From NCBI GenBank assembly GCA_031385545.1, contig JANNBN010000018.1:34380-98379 (forward strand): a stretch of DNA of 64,000 bases. The letters are read 5' to 3'. The stretch is from JANNBN01 sp031385545 (GTDB lineage: Bacteria; Actinomycetota; Acidimicrobiia; Acidimicrobiales; JANYDT01). A program made the position numbers and the translations under genes. Positions 62,165-64,000 of this stretch are shown here, piece after piece. The notes beneath the pieces are model-generated. The model worked only from the letters and a program-made list of their open reading frames with translations, did not search any database and was not told the origin of the DNA. The first letter of the stretch is position 1, and every line of letters begins with the position of its first letter.

Positions 62165-62971
62165 ATGACACGCACTTCACCTCACGCCGCAACACTTCCC
62201 GAATCCTTCGCCGGGCCGTCGCTGCCAGCAACCGCGCCGCTCGATCTGTTCGGCGGTACCGGCAACGCCAGCCGCGATCTGCACCTCGTCGGCGTGAGCA
62301 TCAGCTACCTCGCGACCGATCGCAGCCCGGTCACCCCGGTGACTGACTTGTCGCTCTACGCGCCGAGCGGAAGGATCACCGCCCTCGTCGGACGGTCAGG
62401 AACAGGCAAGACATCGATCCTGTCGTGCGTCGCAGCGACCCTCCGCCCGACCACTGGCCAGATCTGGCTCGGTGGCACCGACGTCGCAGCGCTGCAGGGA
62501 GCGGCGCTCGATGCGTATCGGCGGCGCAGTGTTGGCGTGGTTCATCAGGCCTACAACTTGATCCCCAGCCTCTCGGCGCAGGAGAACGTGATGGTGCCGA
62601 TGGGCCTGGTCGGCACCTCGCGACGTGATTCCCTTGCTCGTTCCTCGGCGCTGCTGGCTCGACTTGGGCTTGCCGACCTCGCCCATCGTCGACCAGCTCA
62701 ACTCTCCGGTGGCCAGCAGCAGCGCGTCGCAGTTGCCCGTGCGCTCGCGAACGATCCGGCGCTGGTGGTCGCCGACGAGCCGACAGCACACCTCGATGGC
62801 GGCTCGGTCGACGAGGTCCGGTCGTTGCTGCGCTCCATCGCTGATGACGGTCGCACCGTGGTCATGTCGACCCACGACGATCGACTGCTCGACGCAGCGG
62901 ATCAGGTGGTGGTACTCGGACAATTCGACAACCCGACCGTCACAAGAGTGCCGAAGAAAACAGGTTCGTGA
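62165..62971 (+). CDS. ABC transporter ATP-binding protein (LolD/MacB type)
   Basis: 268-residue ATPase. Walker A GRSGTGKTS, signature LSGGQQQRVAVARAL, Walker B ALVVADEPTAHLDGG and a switch His in MSTHDDRLLDAAD. The Q loop is VVHQAYNLIPSLSAQENVM. About 50 extra residues precede the conserved domain, so the true start might be later. Pairs with the upstream permease. Confidence 0.92.
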   Translation: MTRTSPHAATLPESFAGPSLPATAPLDLFGGTGNASRDLHLVGVSISYLATDRSPVTPVTDLSLYAPSGRITALVGRSGTGKTSILSCVAATLRPTTGQIWLGGTDVAALQGAALDAYRRRSVGVVHQAYNLIPSLSAQENVMVPMGLVGTSRRDSLARSSALLARLGLADLAHRRPAQLSGGQQQRVAVARALANDPALVVADEPTAHLDGGSVDEVRSLLRSIADDGRTVVMSTHDDRLLDAADQVVVLGQFDNPTVTRVPKKTGS

Positions 62972-63018
62972 CGGGTTGACGCCTACTTGTAACGCCGCCC
63001 GGCCTCTAGGTTTGCTGG

Positions 63019-63834
63019 GTGCCTGAAGGTCACACCATCCATCGCCTTGCGCTTGACCACAACCGGGACCTCGTGGGCAAAGCACTTCAGGTCAGCTCGC
63101 CGCAAGGCAGGCTGACCGAAGCAGCGGCCTTGCTGAACGGCACCGTGTTGAAGCGGGTTGACCCGTACGGCAAGCATCTCTTCTATCGGTACGGGTCAGC
63201 GTCGCCGGCTCGTGCAACCACCGTGCACGTGCATCTCGGGCTGTTCGGCAAGTTCACCCGCCACGCTTCGCCGGCACCGATTCCGCGCGACACCGTCCGG
63301 TGGCGGATGGAGACGCCTCGGTGGACCGTCGACCTGATCGGCCCGACGGACTGCCGGATCATCACCCCCGACGAAGAGCAGGTGATCAGAGACCGACTCG
63401 GCCCCGATCCGTTGCGCATCGACGCGGACCCGTCCATCGCGTTCGACCGGCTTCGCAAGCGCCGAATCCCCATCGGGGCAGCGCTGCTGGATCAGAAAGT
63501 GATGGCAGGCGTCGGCAACGTATACCGGGCAGAGGCATTGTTCGTGCACGGCATTTCACCGGACCGCCCAGCGAACGAGGTTTCCCGTCAGGAGTTCGAC
63601 GCGGTCTGGGCAACGCTGGTGGTGATGTTGAACAAAGGCGTGGCAGACCGGCGGATCATCACGGTGGCAGACGACGAGCTGAGGGTGCTTGCCAAACCAC
63701 GGAACCGGATCCGAAGCAAAGAAGGCGTCTACGTGTACAAGAAAGCGCACTGCATGCGCTGTGCCACGCCCATCCGCCGGTGGGACATGGCCGGCCGGTG
63801 GGCATACGAATGCCCGACGTGCCAACCCGCTTGA
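63019..63834 (+). CDS. nei: Fpg/Nei-family DNA glycosylase, endonuclease VIII-like
   Basis: Base-excision repair enzyme of 271 residues removing oxidised bases, with GTG start. The N-terminal PEGH (after Met cleavage; Pro is the catalytic amine, Glu the acid) marks Nei rather than Fpg, which has PELPE. Helix-two-turn-helix: LDQKVMAGVGNVYRAEALF. C-terminal zinc finger CMRC then CPTC. Located after an ABC pair; relation to it is incidental. Confidence 0.93.
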   Translation: MPEGHTIHRLALDHNRDLVGKALQVSSPQGRLTEAAALLNGTVLKRVDPYGKHLFYRYGSASPARATTVHVHLGLFGKFTRHASPAPIPRDTVRWRMETPRWTVDLIGPTDCRIITPDEEQVIRDRLGPDPLRIDADPSIAFDRLRKRRIPIGAALLDQKVMAGVGNVYRAEALFVHGISPDRPANEVSRQEFDAVWATLVVMLNKGVADRRIITVADDELRVLAKPRNRIRSKEGVYVYKKAHCMRCATPIRRWDMAGRWAYECPTCQPA

Positions 63835-63848
63835 AACCGGGTGTGGCG

Positions 63849-64000
63849 CTACTTCTTCACCGTGGTGGGAGCCACCGAGGCGTCGGTGCGCCAATAGGTC
63901 TGGATCCACGGGCTGGACGTCTGCTTGCTTGGACCAAGGCCGGTGAGTGAACGGATCTGGTTGCGGAGGGGCAGCAGCACCCCTTCGACCGGTGACTTGA
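63849..64000 (-). CDS. 3' end of an unidentified gene
   Basis: On the minus strand an open frame enters from the right edge and ends at TAG (63849-63851). The 49 visible residues include VEGVLLPLRNQIRSLTGLG and end VAPTTVKK. Codon use is like the neighbours. The rest of the gene is outside the window, so no family can be given. Confidence 0.55.
   Translation of the reverse strand, partial: KSPVEGVLLPLRNQIRSLTGLGPSKQTSSPWIQTYWRTDASVAPTTVKK

Overview
The window is a high-GC, gene-dense bacterial chromosome segment. It most likely comes from an Actinomycetota genome, and I suspect the class Acidimicrobiia (Ilumatobacter-like). This is inferred from several things together: F420-type LLM oxidoreductase and many acyl-CoA enzymes, a Streptomyces-style PHO box of 11-nt GTTCACC repeats, frequent GTG starts, and a subtilase with a long Trp-x-Gly-x-Ser tail. 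No rRNA, CRISPR array, prophage or intact insertion sequence was seen. Two tRNA genes (Cys-GCA, Val-UAC) are present.

Layout. 1-6.7 kb: the 3' part of a secreted S8 protease, a membrane GGDEF/EAL protein, then pstC-pstA-pstB behind a PHO box. 6.7-12.7 kb: an NTF2-like gene divergent from an HD/LuxR regulator, a ChbG-like deacetylase coupled to a PhyH dioxygenase, a VapBC-type module, and pstS standing 5 kb away from pstCAB. 12.7-19.5 kb: a methylated-glycine catabolic block on the minus strand (dimethylglycine/sarcosine dehydrogenase, then soxA-G-B-D). 19.6-26 kb: a hexapeptide acyltransferase, a DtxR-family repressor, an acyl-CoA ligase coupled to a PEP-utiliser-like protein, an acyl-CoA dehydrogenase and tRNA-Cys. 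26-33.5 kb: glgA-glgC (glycogen), an XdhC-like protein, a PP2C phosphatase, an MBL hydrolase and an APH-like kinase. 33.5-44 kb: an FeS photolyase, an HxlR regulator divergent from an acyl-CoA dehydrogenase, dnaG-rpoD, a CarH-like B12 protein, a DEAD-box helicase and rsgA. 44-54.7 kb: an AraC regulator, a flavin-binding oxidase, a TauD dioxygenase, an LLM oxidoreductase, an acyl-CoA ligase, a GH37 trehalase, an MFS carrier, a class III aminotransferase and small proteins. 54.8-64 kb: a lipoprotein-DUF4331-TPR group, a P450, tRNA-Val, an ankyrin gene remnant, a tiny Lys-rich gene, an ABC exporter pair, a Nei-type glycosylase and the tail of one more gene.

Most notable observations. (1) A regulator at 40075-40872 keeps, at identical spacing, the residues that make CarH a B12 photoreceptor; an FeS-type photolyase gene lies 5 kb away. 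(2) A 65-bp repeat family occurs at three loci, always in the same orientation relative to the flanking gene. It forms the 3' end of one reading frame and the 5' coding region of two others. (3) A second family built on the palindrome CCAACGTTGG occupies three gene-upstream gaps. (4) Many genes carry in-frame 12- or 15-bp minisatellites near their ends, so tandem duplication has been frequent. (5) SoxA is much shorter than the classical subunit. Most remaining content is ordinary central and catabolic metabolism.
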